Source of the DNA: Anastrepha obliqua
Taxonomy: Eukaryota > Arthropoda > Insecta > Diptera > Tephritidae
Reading direction: 5' to 3'
Assembly: GCF_027943255.1 (NCBI RefSeq)
Contig: NC_072895.1
Location: 38,228,001 to 38,292,000 of the forward strand
Length of the DNA stretch: 64,000 nucleotides
In this document: one piece after another, positions 33,039-44,627 of the stretch
How positions within the stretch are numbered: the stretch's first letter is position 1
How the letters are laid out: each line of letters begins with the position of its first letter
Position numbers and translations under genes: made by a program
Notes under the pieces: generated by a model
Told to the model about the DNA's origin: nothing
Database searches by the model: none
What the model saw: only the letters and a program-made list of their open reading frames with translations

Positions 33039-33189
33039 TATATCAATCCAGTTAACTGCATATTGAAGTGTATCCGAGTATAAACCACCAATGCCTAGAC
33101 GTTAACATTTCATTTCAAATTTCATTGCAAAAATTAGCTTGATAAAAACTAATCATAAGGTACTATCAATTTGGTACAGCTATAATAGG

Positions 33190-33984
33190 TACATGGGCGG
33201 AAAAGTCCCAAGCCTAACACAGATATGGCACTCGTTTTATTGCATTCACCTCTTTTTCAATTTGTACCAACCTTAAAAAGACAGCTAATAAATTCCATGT
33301 TATTCTGTTCATTAGTTCGTGAGTTATTGTGCTAAGAGTGACGCTACTTTTGTTATTTTCAAAACAATGGAAATCAACGAGGAATATCGTCTTTTTCGTT
33401 TTATACTGCTTCTTGATTGGGAAAAATACCGTTCAAGCGAAGCAATGACTTGAAAAGTGTTATTAGGACTCCACTCCATCAGAAACAACAATCAAATGAT
33501 GGTTTGCTGACTTCAAACGTGGTCGTACAGACACCGACCAACACCGGCAACACCAGAATACATCAAACAATCCACAAAATCGTTTTGAATTATCAAAAAA
33601 TGAAATTGCGTAAGCTAGCTGACACCGTAACGATATCAAAAGGTGTTGGCTTTATATGGCACAGTGTCACAAGTCAATCAAAACCATGACAAAACTATAA
33701 GTAAATGAATTGAACTTCGAATTGCTCCCATATCCACCGTATTGTCCAGATTTGGCTGTTCGCAGACCTAAAAAATGCTCGCCAGTAAGAAATTTCGGCC
33801 GAATGAAGAGTTCATCGCTGAAACTGAGGCCTACTTTGAGGCAAAAGTTACATCATACAAAAGTGGTGTTGAAATCTTAGAGCGGCGCTGGGATGATTGC
33901 GTAGTTCTTGGTGGAAATTACGTTGATAAATAAAACAAAAAAAGCCTGTTTTCTTTATTAAGCCCGGGACTTTTCCGCCCATGT
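33190..33984 (+). mobile_element. Mariner element (Mos1-like transposase), internally deleted
   Basis: TIR catgggcggaaaagtccc at both ends. The left half encodes the mariner N-terminal region in a broken frame (about 33505-33665: WFADFKRGR-like, IHKIVLNYQKMKLRKLADT, SKGVGFIWH). The right half encodes the C-terminus (about 33780-33930: PNEEFIAETEAYFEAK, SGVEILERRWDDC, GGNYVDK). About a third of a 1.3-kb element is missing, including part of the catalytic core. Confidence 0.85.
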
Positions 33985-34253
33985 GTTATATAAAGGGATA
34001 GAAGAAAATGTTTGGTTATTTATTATTTAGGCACTAACCAAATTAAACCATTGAGCAGAATATTGAAAGCACGTTCGAAGCACTGTTACTTCGAATCAAA
34101 TAGAATAGAGAATATTTGAGGATTGGGAGGTAGCAATTCCGATGTTCATTCTAGCTGTATGCGAAAGAGATGCTTTAGTCACTGTCACGTGCATAATTTG
34201 TTGTGGAAAATTTTTTAAACTCAAGTAATAATTTGTATACTATTTATTTACAG

Positions 34254-34651
34254 ATTGCAAAGGACAATAACCGTCAAATGCTGATTGGTCGTTTGACAGT
34301 CGATCGGGAAACTAATTCACCTGCTCATATGAGAACATTACTTAAGCCCGAATTAAGGAAAATAACATTATTACTGTGGTTTATATGGATGTCCTGTGCG
34401 TTTTGCTATTACGGCCTAGTATTAATATCTGCAGAACTTTTCCTTAGAGACAAAGCAGATTCAATATCAAATCAAGATTGCAACACATTCAATACACAAG
34501 ATTTTATGGATCTAATGTGGATTACTTTCTCCGAATTCCCTGGTATATTTTCAACAACAGCTGTTATTAAACGGTATGGCAAGAAAAAAACAATGGCTCT
34601 GCAGTTCTTAATTTTTTCTGGTTGTGTTTCATTACTTTCGCTCCATAAAAG
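34254..34651 (+). CDS. Svop: SVOP-like MFS transporter, coding exon 7
   Basis: The largest exon, starting at the acceptor AG 34252-34253. It encodes the central loop IAKDNNRQMLIGRLTVDRET, TM7 (LLLWFIWMSCAFCYYGLVL), the lumenal loop with two cysteines' worth of family spacing reduced to one (NQDCNTFNTQDFMDL), TM8 (MWITFSEFPGIFSTTAVI), the second signature loop KRYGKKKTMAL and TM9. It ends in phase 2 before gtaagc. KRYGKKK corresponds to DRLGRKK in human SVOP. Confidence 0.96.
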
Positions 34652-34749
34652 GTAAGCTCTAGTTGACCTAAATATAATAAATATATTTATATGTATAGAT
34701 TTATAGAATTAAGTCCATAAATAAAGATATATTTGTATATAATTCATGC

Positions 34750-35993
34750 TTACACCCCTTTTGGGTGTTTAGCCGAGCTCCTCCACCTATTTGTAAATTG
34801 CGTCTTGATGGTGCTTCACAAATGGAGGGACCAACAGTTTTAAGCCGACTCCGAACGGCAGATATTTTTTTATGAGAAGCTTTTTCATGGCAGAAATACA
34901 CTCGGACGTTTGCCATTGCCTGCCGAGGGGCAACTGCTATTAGAAACAACTTTTTCTTAATTTTCCTGTTTCACGGAGATTCGAACCTATGTAAAGCGTT
35001 TTTCAGTAAGAGCGCTTCAACTTTTTTTTTTGAATAAAACACAAACAGTTTGACTTTTTTAACTAATTTTTTTTATTATCGAGTTTGAACATATACATTT
35101 AAGTATGAAATTCGATTTCTTTTGCATGACCACGTTTTTGCATGCACGTTTTACGAAGTCCAATCGTTGAACCCAATTTTCGACCGCTCTTTTGCATAAA
35201 TCGGCCGAAATTCCAGCAATTTCGCGTTCAATCTTGGCTCTGAGCTCACAAATCGTCGCCGGCTTGTTACTGTAGACCAATGACTTCACATAACCCCAAA
35301 GAAAATAGTCTAGAGGCGTAAAATCACACGAGCGCGGCGGCCATTCGACCGGTCCATTTCTGGAAATAATGCGCTCATCGAACTTACTCTTCAACAAATC
35401 AATTGTAGCGTGTGCTGTCTGGCTTGTGGCCCCGTCCTGTTAAAACCACATGTCGTCTAAGTCATACCATTCAATTGCGGCCAAAAATAATCGTTTATCA
35501 TGTCGCGGTATCGATTTCCATTCACAGTAACGTGGCGATCGTTCTCGTCAACGAAAAAACATGGGCCAATTACGCCGCCGGCATGTAAACCGCACCAAAC
35601 AGTGATTTTTTCGGGATGCAACGGTGCCTCATGAATCACGTGTGGATTGCTTTCTGCCCAGTAACGCATATTTTGCTTGTTGACAAAGCCATTGAGCCAA
35701 AAGTGAGCTTCATCACTGAAGATGATTTTTTGGAAAAAATCTGGATCATTTTCGAGCAACAGAACGATTATTTTCATAAAAAATTTGCACGATTTGCAAT
35801 CGTTGCTCAAGTGTGTAGCGTTCCATGATGAAATGAATACATGAAGTTTACAAATGACAACCGAAAAATAAAAAATATTGCGTCGTTCGCCCTCCCTATC
35901 GGAAAAAAGTTGAAGCGCACCTATTGAAAAACGCCTTATGTTCTCCGAATTCCGAATTGTCGTCACGCACCAACCCACTCGACTACGGCGGCA
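34750..35993 (-). mobile_element. tRNA-derived SINE, family S2, split by a mariner-type element
   Basis: Family S2 body at 34750-34991 (minus), interrupted just after the box B region by the element 34994-35936. It resumes at 35939-35993 with the tRNA-like head (ccaacccactcgactacggc on the plus strand). Removing the insert plus one TA restores a continuous SINE. Confidence 0.9.
34994..35936 (-). mobile_element. Mariner-type element inserted in a SINE (943 bp)
   Basis: TA-flanked, with ends aagcgtttttcagtaagagc and, inverted, aggcgtttttcaataggtgc. The minus-strand transposase has its N-terminus (MERYTLEQRLQIVQIFYENN), then an internal deletion, then the catalytic part: DPDFFQKIIFSDEAHFWLNG, YVNKQNMRYWAESN-like, KITVWCGLHAGGVIGPCFF, NGNRYRDMINDYF. 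A frame change leads to the C-terminal part with PPRSCDFTPLDYFLWGYVKS (35397-35059), which holds the last catalytic aspartate region. Most of the DNA-binding domain is lost. Confidence 0.9.
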
Positions 35994-36229
35994 GCCACAT
36001 CATTATACTTACCACAAATCTCTCGGAAAGTACCGTCTCTTTCGCCAAATGTGGAAATGAAAAGTAGCAAATATCATCAGTTTATGACAAAAGAATATAA
36101 CGCCAGGATGACGAGAAATTGCATTAGTTTTTTGATTTGCCTTGGGCAACAGCAAATCATAAAATGAGGAAACAAAAATATTGAAATGTAAAAATCAATG
36201 TCAATTAGTATACAGTTTATCGAAAATTA

Positions 36230-36620
36230 CCATGGTGAAAAAAATTTTAGCGGTTTGCTCTTTAACAGAACGTAATTCGGCTGATGCACTGATGTCACTT
36301 GGTATGTGTTTACAAACTGAGATTGTGTTGGTGATATACGAGAAAAATCAACCAATGACACTTCGTTGCCGTCTGAACAACGATTGATTGGACGAATGTG
36401 TGAAATTATCGTGCAGATTTCAGCTGGCGATAAGATTGTGTTAGTGGTATATGAAAAAAAATCAACACTGTCTCGCTCATGTTGCGTTGTTCCTATCTAA
36501 ACAGCTACAGATTGGAAGATTGAAATTATCGTGTAGATTTCGGGTGGCGAATACTCCCGTGACGTGGTAACCGAAGTTCCCCTCACAATTTTTTTCACCA
36601 TGGTTATTGGCAAAACCTAG
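36230..36620. repeat. Foldback-like MITE, family F copy 5
   Basis: Best-defined copy. The inverted ends are ccatggtgaaaaaaatttta on the left and caatttttttcaccatgg on the right. Next to each is a 'cggctg / gtcacttgg' motif, and two internal units lie between. It sets the outer boundary of the family at ccatggtgaaaaa. Confidence 0.8.
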
Positions 36621-36869
36621 TAATCTATCATCCTAGCAATAGATGAATAACTATTCGTTCGTTACCTTTTTGCGACTTTTGTGACTCACTGCAGTCAAAA
36701 AAAGGTATTAAAATATCAAATATATTTTATGGTATTTCCATTACAGAAAAAATCGTATATTTTTATTGTTAAATAACATGTTTTATTTAATAACAAGAAA
36801 TAACAAACACATTTTTCTTCATAAGAAAGATATGGCTAATTAAAATAATTCAGTTACAGTTTTGAGGTT

Positions 36870-37860
36870 ACAGCTGAAATGATGCAAAAGATATAAACAA
36901 GTTAATATTTCGATTAAATTAAATTTTCGAGATCAGAAGCATTAGAAATATTGTGGTTTCTTATTTTATTTTCCAGCACTGACCGCAAATTCTCAATAAC
37001 GTTGAGATCTGGACTCTGTGCAGGTGTCTGTACTACATGTGGTCATTTCCAGATAAGCCAAGTTTTTACAATACCAGACGTATGCTTGCGATCGTTGTCT
37101 TGGTAGAACCCAAACGAATCCCTAATCCCCATCTTATCCGCACTTTGTACTAAATTATCTTTTAGCAGATCCAGATACATCTCCTTATTCATGTTTCCTT
37201 CGATAAATGTTAAATTTCCGACGCCTGAATAGGACATGCAACCCCATACCATAACACTGCCTCCGCCGTTTTTAACTGTAGAGCGCAAATTACATGGTTG
37301 AAGCGCGGTGTTTGGTTCTCCCATCAGACCTGAAAATGTTAAATTTGCTTTCATACGCAAAAACAACGGACTTCTAGAACGAAATGGCTTTGTTCAAATG
37401 TTGTCTGCAAAACTCTCTTCTTTGTTTTCTATTACGAGCATTAATCAACGGCTTATTTCGGGCAGTTCTTCCATGAAAATTTTCTTCGAACAGAACTCTA
37501 CGAACAGTTTCAGGGTTACAGATCTTGCTTAAGTATTTTTCGACTTCGTTCGTTAATTTTGGAGCGCTTAAATCGGGGTTTTCTTTAACTTTGCGAATAA
37601 TCCACCTCCTATCTGCACCATTAAATATTTTATTTGGCGTAGATCTGCCCTAATCTTCTAATAGCAACAACTAATAGCAACAATTTCTTTCAAATGAGGT
37701 CCGTTTTAACATTTAAAAAAATTTAAATGTTTTCAACTTTTCTTTACAAAATTTTTTTAAGAATGGCTTAAGAGGCTAAGTTAAACAGAAAAAAAACATT
37801 TCACCGTTATTGCATTCTCAGAGAAAATATAAAATACACTGCATCATTTAAGCTGTGAGT
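36870..37860 (-). pseudogene. Tc1-like transposase remnant
   Basis: Minus strand, 37366-37043, encodes LRSTVKNGGGSVMVWGCMSY, GVGNLTFIEGNMNKEMYLDL and FYQDNDRKHTSGIV. This is the Tc1 catalytic core with the second aspartate in QDNDxKHT. Further decayed N-terminal sequence continues to about 37640. A 'cagcttaaatgatgcag' type end motif appears on both sides (near 36875 and 37845, and again near 39380). Confidence 0.85.
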
Positions 37861-38111
37861 ATATTTTGATGAGAAAATTATTTGTTTCTATATTTTTTCA
37901 GCATACTTTGTTTTTGTTACTGTTCTTTCTGCAGTGGTAAACAGTACATACATATATCATTACAACTTTTTGAAGTGAAAACTTCTTTAGAATCGTTGGG
38001 AGTGATTTGAGGAAAAGTGAAACGAAAAAAGCGACCAACTTGGCTACGAAGCGTTATATTATATGTTGATATAAAAGTAGCGACGAACTAAATAAAAATA
38101 ACTTTTATTTT

Positions 38112-38179
38112 TTCTTGTGATTCGAACCAAGGATTTTGGATCGGAAGCTCACATTGCTAGTCGCTCGGCTACCGCGCCA
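38112..38179 (-). mobile_element. tRNA-like SINE head, family S1 copy 2
   Basis: Minus strand: ggcgcggtagccgagcg (box A) and ccttggttcgaatcacaaga (box B). Same block as 21327-21390. Confidence 0.7.
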
Positions 38180-38786
38180 TGCTGTCGTCGCTGGCCTAAA
38201 AGTTATTTAGTTACGAAGCGTTATATTATATGTTGATATAAATAATTTTTGTGAGCGTGTAATTCTCAAAAGTTTTATTAGGTTTATTATTTAAAATGTA
38301 TTGACTAGGTACTGTGGTTATCAGCTTAACATCTGATAGATCCTCCATCGGAGGACAACAAATGTCAAACTGATTTTTGGAAATGGGCGGAGTGTTTTAG
38401 GGGCTTGCTCCTTCTCTGCCACGGGTTGACCCGGTATTGCAGTACCGCCGGGATTTCGGCTTTGAATAAATACAAGAAAAAATATACTAATACATTTAGC
38501 TTTGGTGGGAAGAGCCATAAATTTTTATATGAATACATGTAGACGAAAATGGAATTTTTTTTTTTGAAATTTGCATTGTAAGACATTTCTGATTATTTAT
38601 TGAACAGTTTTTTGGTTTAGATACTGAAAGTCAGTTTAAGTGAATCGGTATATAAATATTTCGTACATTAATTTTTGAAGTGAAAACTTCTTTAGAATCG
38701 TTGGGAGTGATTTGGGAAAAAGTGAAACGAATTACATATAAACGTAGCGACGAACTAAATAACTTTTAGGCCAACACCGACAGTAT

Positions 38787-38852
38787 GGCGCGATTGCCGA
38801 GCGGCTAGCAATGTGAGCTTCCGATCCAAAATTCTTGGTTCGAATCACAAGA
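38787..38852 (+). mobile_element. tRNA-like SINE head, family S1 copy 3
   Basis: ggcgcgattgccgagcggct then cttggttcgaatcacaagaa, followed by an oligo-T run. It is the closest of the three to a tRNA fold, but the acceptor stem and 3' end do not pair cleanly. Confidence 0.7.
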
Positions 38853-39703
38853 AATAAAATTTTTTTTTTTTTTGAAATTTGCATTGTAGGACATTTCTGA
38901 TTATTTATTGAAAACAGTTTTTTGGATTTCAGCCTTGAATAAATACAAGAAAAAATATACTAATACATTTAGCTTTGGTGGGAAGAGACATAAATTTTTA
39001 TATGAATACAAGTAGACGAAAATGGAAGAAATTTGTAAGTCTGTTTCTTCGGTCCGTTTGGGTATTTTTTTTGACAACATCGAAACCAAAGCATTTGTAT
39101 CATATTTTATCTATCATAAGCCACTCGTATCATTTGTTGAAATTGAAAACATTGAGGATGAATAATGATAAAATGAAGAAAATAAAATATCAACTTTATA
39201 GCAATATTATAATGAACCTATAATTATCCCGCTCCTAATGCTGCTTTCGTCTTATTCTCTCTCAGTTTGTTTTACGGAAGGTTTCACTTCTATCAAGTCT
39301 AACCGTTAGACTGGTATTTTTTTTTTTTTAATTTAATAAACATCGAACCATTTTCTTTTTTCTAAAAAAGTATCACCTGCATCAAATAAGCTGTGAGTCA
39401 CCGTATATATACATACTATATACACACTTTTTGGGGTGAAGCAGCTTCTATTACGTGCGTCGAATTTTAATCGTGCCTCGAATCCCAATCTCATTAGACA
39501 ATTTTGTTTTTTTTTTTACTTAAAGAAAAATATCAAATTGAACTCTAAAGCTGGTTTTTTCGATATTTTGGTTTTTGTTTATGAAATATGGCGTTCTTCC
39601 AACAAACACTCAATATGTATTTGAGGATTTTTTATACTCGTAACGATATCATATTGTATACATACATAAGTATAATTGAAAAATGTTTCTTTATTCTTTT
39701 TAG

Positions 39704-39986
39704 CCGCATCTACACCATCTCGATCCTATTTATTGCCAGAGGAGTCATATCTGGCCTATTTCAAGCTGCATACATATACACACCTGAAATTTATCCCAAC
39801 AATTTACGCTCTGTAGGAGTTGGCGGATGTTCAACAATAGCTCGGATTGGCGCGATGGCTACACCATTTATTTCTCAAGTACTTTTCCAAACCTCAGCAT
39901 CAAGCGCGCTCATTATTTATAGCTTAGTGGGTTTATTATCTGCAGTCGGTTGTATAATACTTCCAGATAATCAAGTTTTAGCATAA
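39704..39986 (+). CDS. Svop: SVOP-like MFS transporter, last coding exon
   Basis: Begins in phase 2 (completing a serine), then RIYTISILFIARGVISG (TM10), FQAAYIYTPEIYPNNLR (the family motif for TM10-TM11), GGCSTIARIGAMATPFI and TM12. It ends in TAA at 39984-39986. The C-terminus is short (PDNQVLA) compared with mammalian SVOP. With this exon the protein has 481 residues and 12 predicted spans; nothing in the family core is missing. Confidence 0.96.
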
Positions 39987-40079
39987 GTTTAGGTATTAGG
40001 GGGCGAAAATGTATTTTAGTGAATCAAAAAAATTGTATGTGGAACAGAATTGACAACGAAATGAGCGAGATGTTATACT

Positions 40080-40085
40080 ATTAAA
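40080..40085 (+). terminator. Candidate poly(A) signal for the transporter
   Basis: ATTAAA about 95 bp after the stop codon; a common variant signal and the first one seen. Confidence 0.4.
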
Positions 40086-40493
40086 ATATACAGAAGGTGT
40101 GTAATCATAACAGAAAAACCTAAATAAGATCGTTGAACTATGAGTTTTCTGCCGGCTAACGTTAACATAGAAGCCGCATACTTAAACAAGAGCAGCAACT
40201 CTACGCAAAGAGAAGATAACACAACAACAATTCATCAAATAATGACAATTGGATTGTTCCAGTACTTTCCGACAATAATTGAGCAGCCGCAAAAAGGGCT
40301 AGAAAGCCTTCCAGTACGGAAGCATTCTCTGCAACTGTCGTACGGAAACGGAGGAGGAAAAGCTCGGCCAAATGCCCAACAGAGAACGCACTCGCTAATT
40401 GTATATACTTGCTCTCACCACCATTAATTCGTACGCCTATGATTTCTTCTCGTATACACCCCGCTGCAAAATTACAAACACACCCCTATTTTA

Positions 40494-41573
40494 TCTATAT
40501 ATATAAATGTGAAAATCTGTCCCTATATTCGCTTAAAACTCGAGAACGGCTGAACGGATTTATCTTATCTTGGTCTTGAATTATTCGTGGAGGTCTAGGG
40601 AAGGTTTAAAAGGTGAGAAAATTTCGAATAATTGTCGGGAAAATGGTCAAAACGTGGACCCGGGTAACCTTTGGTTGTGTATGTACAATATGGGTATCAA
40701 ATGAAAGCTGTTGATAAGTACTTTAATACGGGGTCATTTTCATACCTATTGATCACTAAGGTCTCGAAATATATGCCAAAACGTGGACCCGCCGTGTCTT
40801 TGCACCGAAATAAACCAAACTTACACACATTGTTAAGGAGGTATTGAAGATGGTTGCCGTATAGTTTGGATACCTATTGGTAGATACGGTCTCGAGATAT
40901 AGGTCAAAACGTGGACCCGGGTAACCTGGGGATGTGTATGTACAATATGGGTATCAAATGGAAGCTGTTGGTGAATGCTTTAGTTCAGAGTATTTCCATC
41001 CGCTCCGTGACTAGGGTCTCGAGATAGAGACCAAAACGTGGACCCTAGAATATGTTTGTACAATATGGATATCAAATGAAAGCTGTGGTTAAGTGCTTTA
41101 ATACGGGTTAATTTTCATACCTATTGATGACTAGGGTCTCGAAATATATGCCAAAACGTGGACCCGCCGTGTCTTTAAACCGAATTAACACGCATTGTTA
41201 AGTAGGTATTGAAGATGGTTTCCGTATAGTTTGGATACCTATTGGTAGATAGGGTCTCGAGATATAGGTCAAAACGTGGACCCGGGTAACCTTCGGACGT
41301 ATATGTACAATATGGGTAGCAAATGGAAGCTGTTAATGATTTCTATAGTATAGACTATTTTTCATACCGTTCCGTGACTCGAGATATAGGTCAAAACGTG
41401 GACCCGGGTAACCTTTGGTTGTGTATATACAATATGGGTATCAAATGAAAGCTGTTGATAAGTGCTTTAATATGGGGTAATTTTCATACTTATTGATGAC
41501 TAGAGTCTCGAAATATATGCCAAAACGTGGATCCACCGTGTATTTGCCCAGCGAAGCGGGCCGGGTTTGCTAG
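40494..41573 (+). mobile_element. Helitron B, non-autonomous with minisatellite interior
   Basis: Starts TCTATATATATAAA after an A and ends with the hairpin cccagcgaagcggg, then gtttgCTAG before a T: the classic TC...CTAG ends in an AT target. The interior is about seven imperfect tandem units, each with ctcgagatataggtcaaaac, cgtggacccgggtaacc and gtacaatatgggtatcaaat. Helitron A at 22590 carries the same units. No protein. Confidence 0.9.
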
Positions 41574-42189
41574 TATTTATTATAAAATATAGTTCATATT
41601 ACAACAAAAATCATATAACACAGAATTCAAATTTTGTACAAAATTTTCCAAATTTTCATCGAAACATTCAACTTTTTAACCAGAATTTTTTTCTAATTTT
41701 TTTGACTACCTAGTTTTATATCCTACAGGATTGTACTATAAAAAAGTGTAAGTTGCAATGATTACAAAATACCGTTGTCAATAGGTTTGTCAATTTTTTT
41801 TTTTTTTTTGTACGGTGCTTGTACTTTATATGGAAGAAAAATTATGAATGTCGATTGCAATTTTTCGTAAAATTTTGGGACTTTACGAGAATCTTTTTAT
41901 TTCGGTTTCTGAGAAACAGGCGCTAAGGAATATGTAGAGGCAAGCAATTTAATTTAAAATAACTGTTGAGATGAAATAGTTGTAGATTTATTTGCGCTAA
42001 AGTAGAGAATAAGAAACTTGGTTTTTAAAAGGTGGGCATACAGCGGCTGTATTACAGCCTCGCTCTTATTTCCACCTAATTTTTTCAATAGCGATTTTGA
42101 GTGCTTCCGAGTAAAAGCATCGATTTTTTAAAGACATCAGCCTCTATCACTAACCACAAAACGCATCACTTTATATCATTGCCCCAACC

Positions 42190-42317
42190 CAAGGCGTATT
42201 CATTAAAGGTGGTGGCACTAGACCAACAACAATATTCTGTTCGTTCGATTGTCAACGGCGAAAGAAAAAAAATAAATCTGCTGATTTACTGATACCACCT
42301 TTAATATATTCACCTTG
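42190..42317 (+). mobile_element. Short MITE, family G copy 3
   Basis: caaggcgtattcattaaagg and ccacctttaatatattcacc with cttg at the end, and the ggtggcactagaccaacaac subterminal motif. Confidence 0.75.
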
Positions 42318-42689
42318 GCCTTCTTTAAGAATATTCGATTCAATATACATACATGCCTTCTTGGACCTTACCAACATCCAACACAAAAACAAATAAGGAT
42401 GAGTAGGTATTGAAACAAAGTACTGAAATTAAAATATAATTTTGGCTGAAAAGGAAAATTCATTCGTTTTCTTTCTTTCTATAGACATGTTGACCACTTT
42501 TAGCATAGCGATGTTCGGTCCATCTCCATTTGATTCGCTGCGCTAGTTATCACTCATAGTTTCTAGTTGCACCATCGTTATAGATGCATCCATGATTATT
42601 CCAACGACATTTGGGGTCTACGTTACCAGAACGATTCGGATTTATATCCGATCCAGGACTGTCACTTCAGCAGCAGTTGCCATCTGTTC

Positions 42690-43917
42690 GGCTCGGCTAA
42701 ATGACAGTCCAGAGTATTGTTTATTAGCGCGCGGAAGCATTTTGCCGAGAGTAAGCGCGAAAAAAGGAAATCAGTAATGGATTTCAAACTTAATAGTGTG
42801 ATTGCATTATACCACTATTTAGCTGGAAAACCACAAACAGCGATTGTTCGTGAGCTCGAGCACCTTAAAGTAAATAAAGCTTTTGTTTATCGCACGAGTA
42901 ATGGTTACAATGATATTGGTAGCGTCGCGAAACGCCATTGAGGTGGTCATCAAAAGACTGCAACGTCACGTTAAATGGTTCAAAAAGTGAAGAAGCGACC
43001 TGAGCGAAATCCCCGACGAAGTGCCAATCAAATGGCGAAAGAACTGAAAATATCTAAACGTAGCATCCGCCGGATACTGAAAAATGATCTCAAAGTCAAG
43101 CCTTACAAGATCCAAAAGGCGCATGATCTCACACCAAAGCAGCAACAAGTCAGACTTGAAAGAGCAAAGGAGCAACTCCTCGGCCGAAGCAGTCAATTTC
43201 AAAACATTGTGTTTTCTGACGAGAAAAATTTTCAAATTGAGCAACTCGTAAACTCCGGAATGATATTTGACCGACCGTTCACACTAGAATTTGAGTCATC
43301 GATTGGCCACCAGGAGGCAGCATCCGCCACAGGTAATGGTTTGGGCCACTGTAATCGAAGATGAGCGCTCTCCAATCGAGTCTGGCGTCATGGTAAATGT
43401 GGAATATTATCGGGAAAGTATTCTGGAGGTGGCTTCGTAGCCGTCAGACAAACATTTCGGTGGCAGACCATGGACGTTTCAACAGGGCCCGGCACCGTCT
43501 CACAAAACTCGATTGAACCAAGAATGGCTAAAAAACAATTTTCCGAACTTCATAACGTCCACACAATAGCTCTCAAATTCACCAAACGCGAATCCGATGG
43601 ATTATTCTCTTCGGGCCATTTTGGAGAGCAAGGTCACTAAAAGATTCACCAGTCTCGAGGTGCTGAAAAAAGCCATCGTTGGCGAGTGGGCCAAAATACC
43701 TGAAAGTCACATTCGGGCAGCTTACGATTCGTTTTTGGACCGTCTAAAAGCCATAGGTGGCAGGCAAGGCAAAAGGTAGTCATATCGAGCAAAAGTAAAT
43801 TGATTTTTAATTTTGTATTATTTTCACATATTTTTTACTTTGAATTGAATAAAAGTATTTTTTCAAATTAAATTTATGGACTTTTTAATTGGTTACACGA
43901 GTGCCGAGTGCCGAACC
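42690..43917 (+). mobile_element. Tc1/mariner-family transposon, copy 2, 5'-truncated
   Basis: The transposase is spread over several frames: the helix-turn-helix part from 42778 (MDFKLNSVIALYHYLAGKPQ), 42975-43244 (SANQMAKELKISKRSIRRIL, then FSDEKNFQIEQ with the first catalytic aspartate), a decayed middle, and the C-terminus at 43597-43779 (MDYSLRAILESKVTKRFTSL). The right TIR ends near 43917. Its left end is replaced by sequence of the ggttacgtagaacc repeat family (42605-42680). It is the fuller counterpart of copy 1 at 1-735. Confidence 0.88.
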
Positions 43918-44167
43918 CTGTAGTTTAAATCTCACAGATCATAATAGTACCAAGCCATTCACAGAATTTTCACAAATATGTAATTTCTCCTCCTTTTGTT
44001 TGTTTTGTATTCTCTCTTACGACGTTAAACTTGCTAAATCGCGAAAAATAAAGTAACAGTTTTGAGAAGACGCGACCTCCAGTACTCAATTCGCCTTGGC
44101 ATTAAAGCAAAGTTTTAAATAAGCGATATTTTTGAGATAACGAAAATAGTAGTATGCTTGATAATAT

Positions 44168-44395
44168 AAGGCCTCTTCTTTTCGGTAAGAGTTAGAAGTG
44201 GCGAATAGACGAAGCAATGAATAAATTACGTGTGTTGGTAAGACAGTGGCGTATACCAGTCTAATGAGTAATAACCATACTCGCTAATGGCGAATCTCAC
44301 TCGATAACTTTGTTATTGCTTCCGCATGTAAATTTTTCGTCAAGTTAATCGAGCATAGGATATCGAGCAGGGGAATGGCGAATAGAAGAGGCCTA
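44168..44395 (+). mobile_element. MITE family H copy 2
   Basis: Near-intact inverted ends: aggcctcttcttttcg on the left and cgaatagaagaggccta on the right. Interior words are shared with 31753-31990 and 55467-55739. Confidence 0.8.
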
Positions 44396-44488
44396 CTTTA
44401 TAAAAGGTCTCTGTAATTTATAACGCGTTTGGAGGGGTCACGACTGTAATTAGCTCGTTAACAATAAACAAGAAACATATATTTCAAC

Positions 44489-44568
44489 TTTATTTTACAA
44501 TAAAAAAGCCAAAGGAGTTACAATCTTAGTTACATATTATTGTTACTTCCGATTATGTCAAATTTATT
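44489..44568 (-). terminator. Candidate poly(A) signals for Chip
   Basis: AATAAA on the minus strand at 44563-44568 and at 44489-44494, about 60 and 135 bp past the Chip stop codon. Confidence 0.5.
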
Positions 44569-44627
44569 CCCATTTATATGAAATACATACGTTAAATACA
44601 GCTACGTACATAATTTTAGATGCACAT

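Larger units (their letters stand above)
37971..39030 (+). repeat. Local direct duplication in intron 7
   Basis: The words gaagtgaaaacttctttaga and gtcg(t/..)gggagtgatttg-type context at 37971-38025 recur at 38675-38730. The block ataaatacaagaaaaaatat plus tttagctttggtgggaag at 38461-38550 recurs at 38938-39030. An S1 SINE lies between each pair, in opposite orientation. About 80 bp in the first unit (around 38380-38455) is absent from the second. Confidence 0.75.
34652..39703. other. Transporter intron 7 (5 kb), packed with repeats
   Basis: Holds a split SINE, a mariner-type element, a family F MITE, a Tc1-like remnant and a local direct duplication, all listed separately. The stretch 39040-39700 is AT-rich with a Tc1-like end motif near 39375-39405 and otherwise nothing. 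Confidence 0.7.
39987..44480. other. Intergenic region between transporter and Chip 3' ends
   Basis: The two genes converge here. Listed separately are a Helitron, a family G MITE, a mariner copy and a family H MITE. 40360-40410 resembles the 3' end of SINE S2. 41580-42100 is AT-rich with nothing recognisable. Confidence 0.6.

Noticed and set aside
38787..38852. Functional tRNA gene
   Set aside because: Boxes A and B are present, but the acceptor and T stems do not pair fully and the same block is dispersed in three copies with poly-A/T tails, so a SINE fits better.
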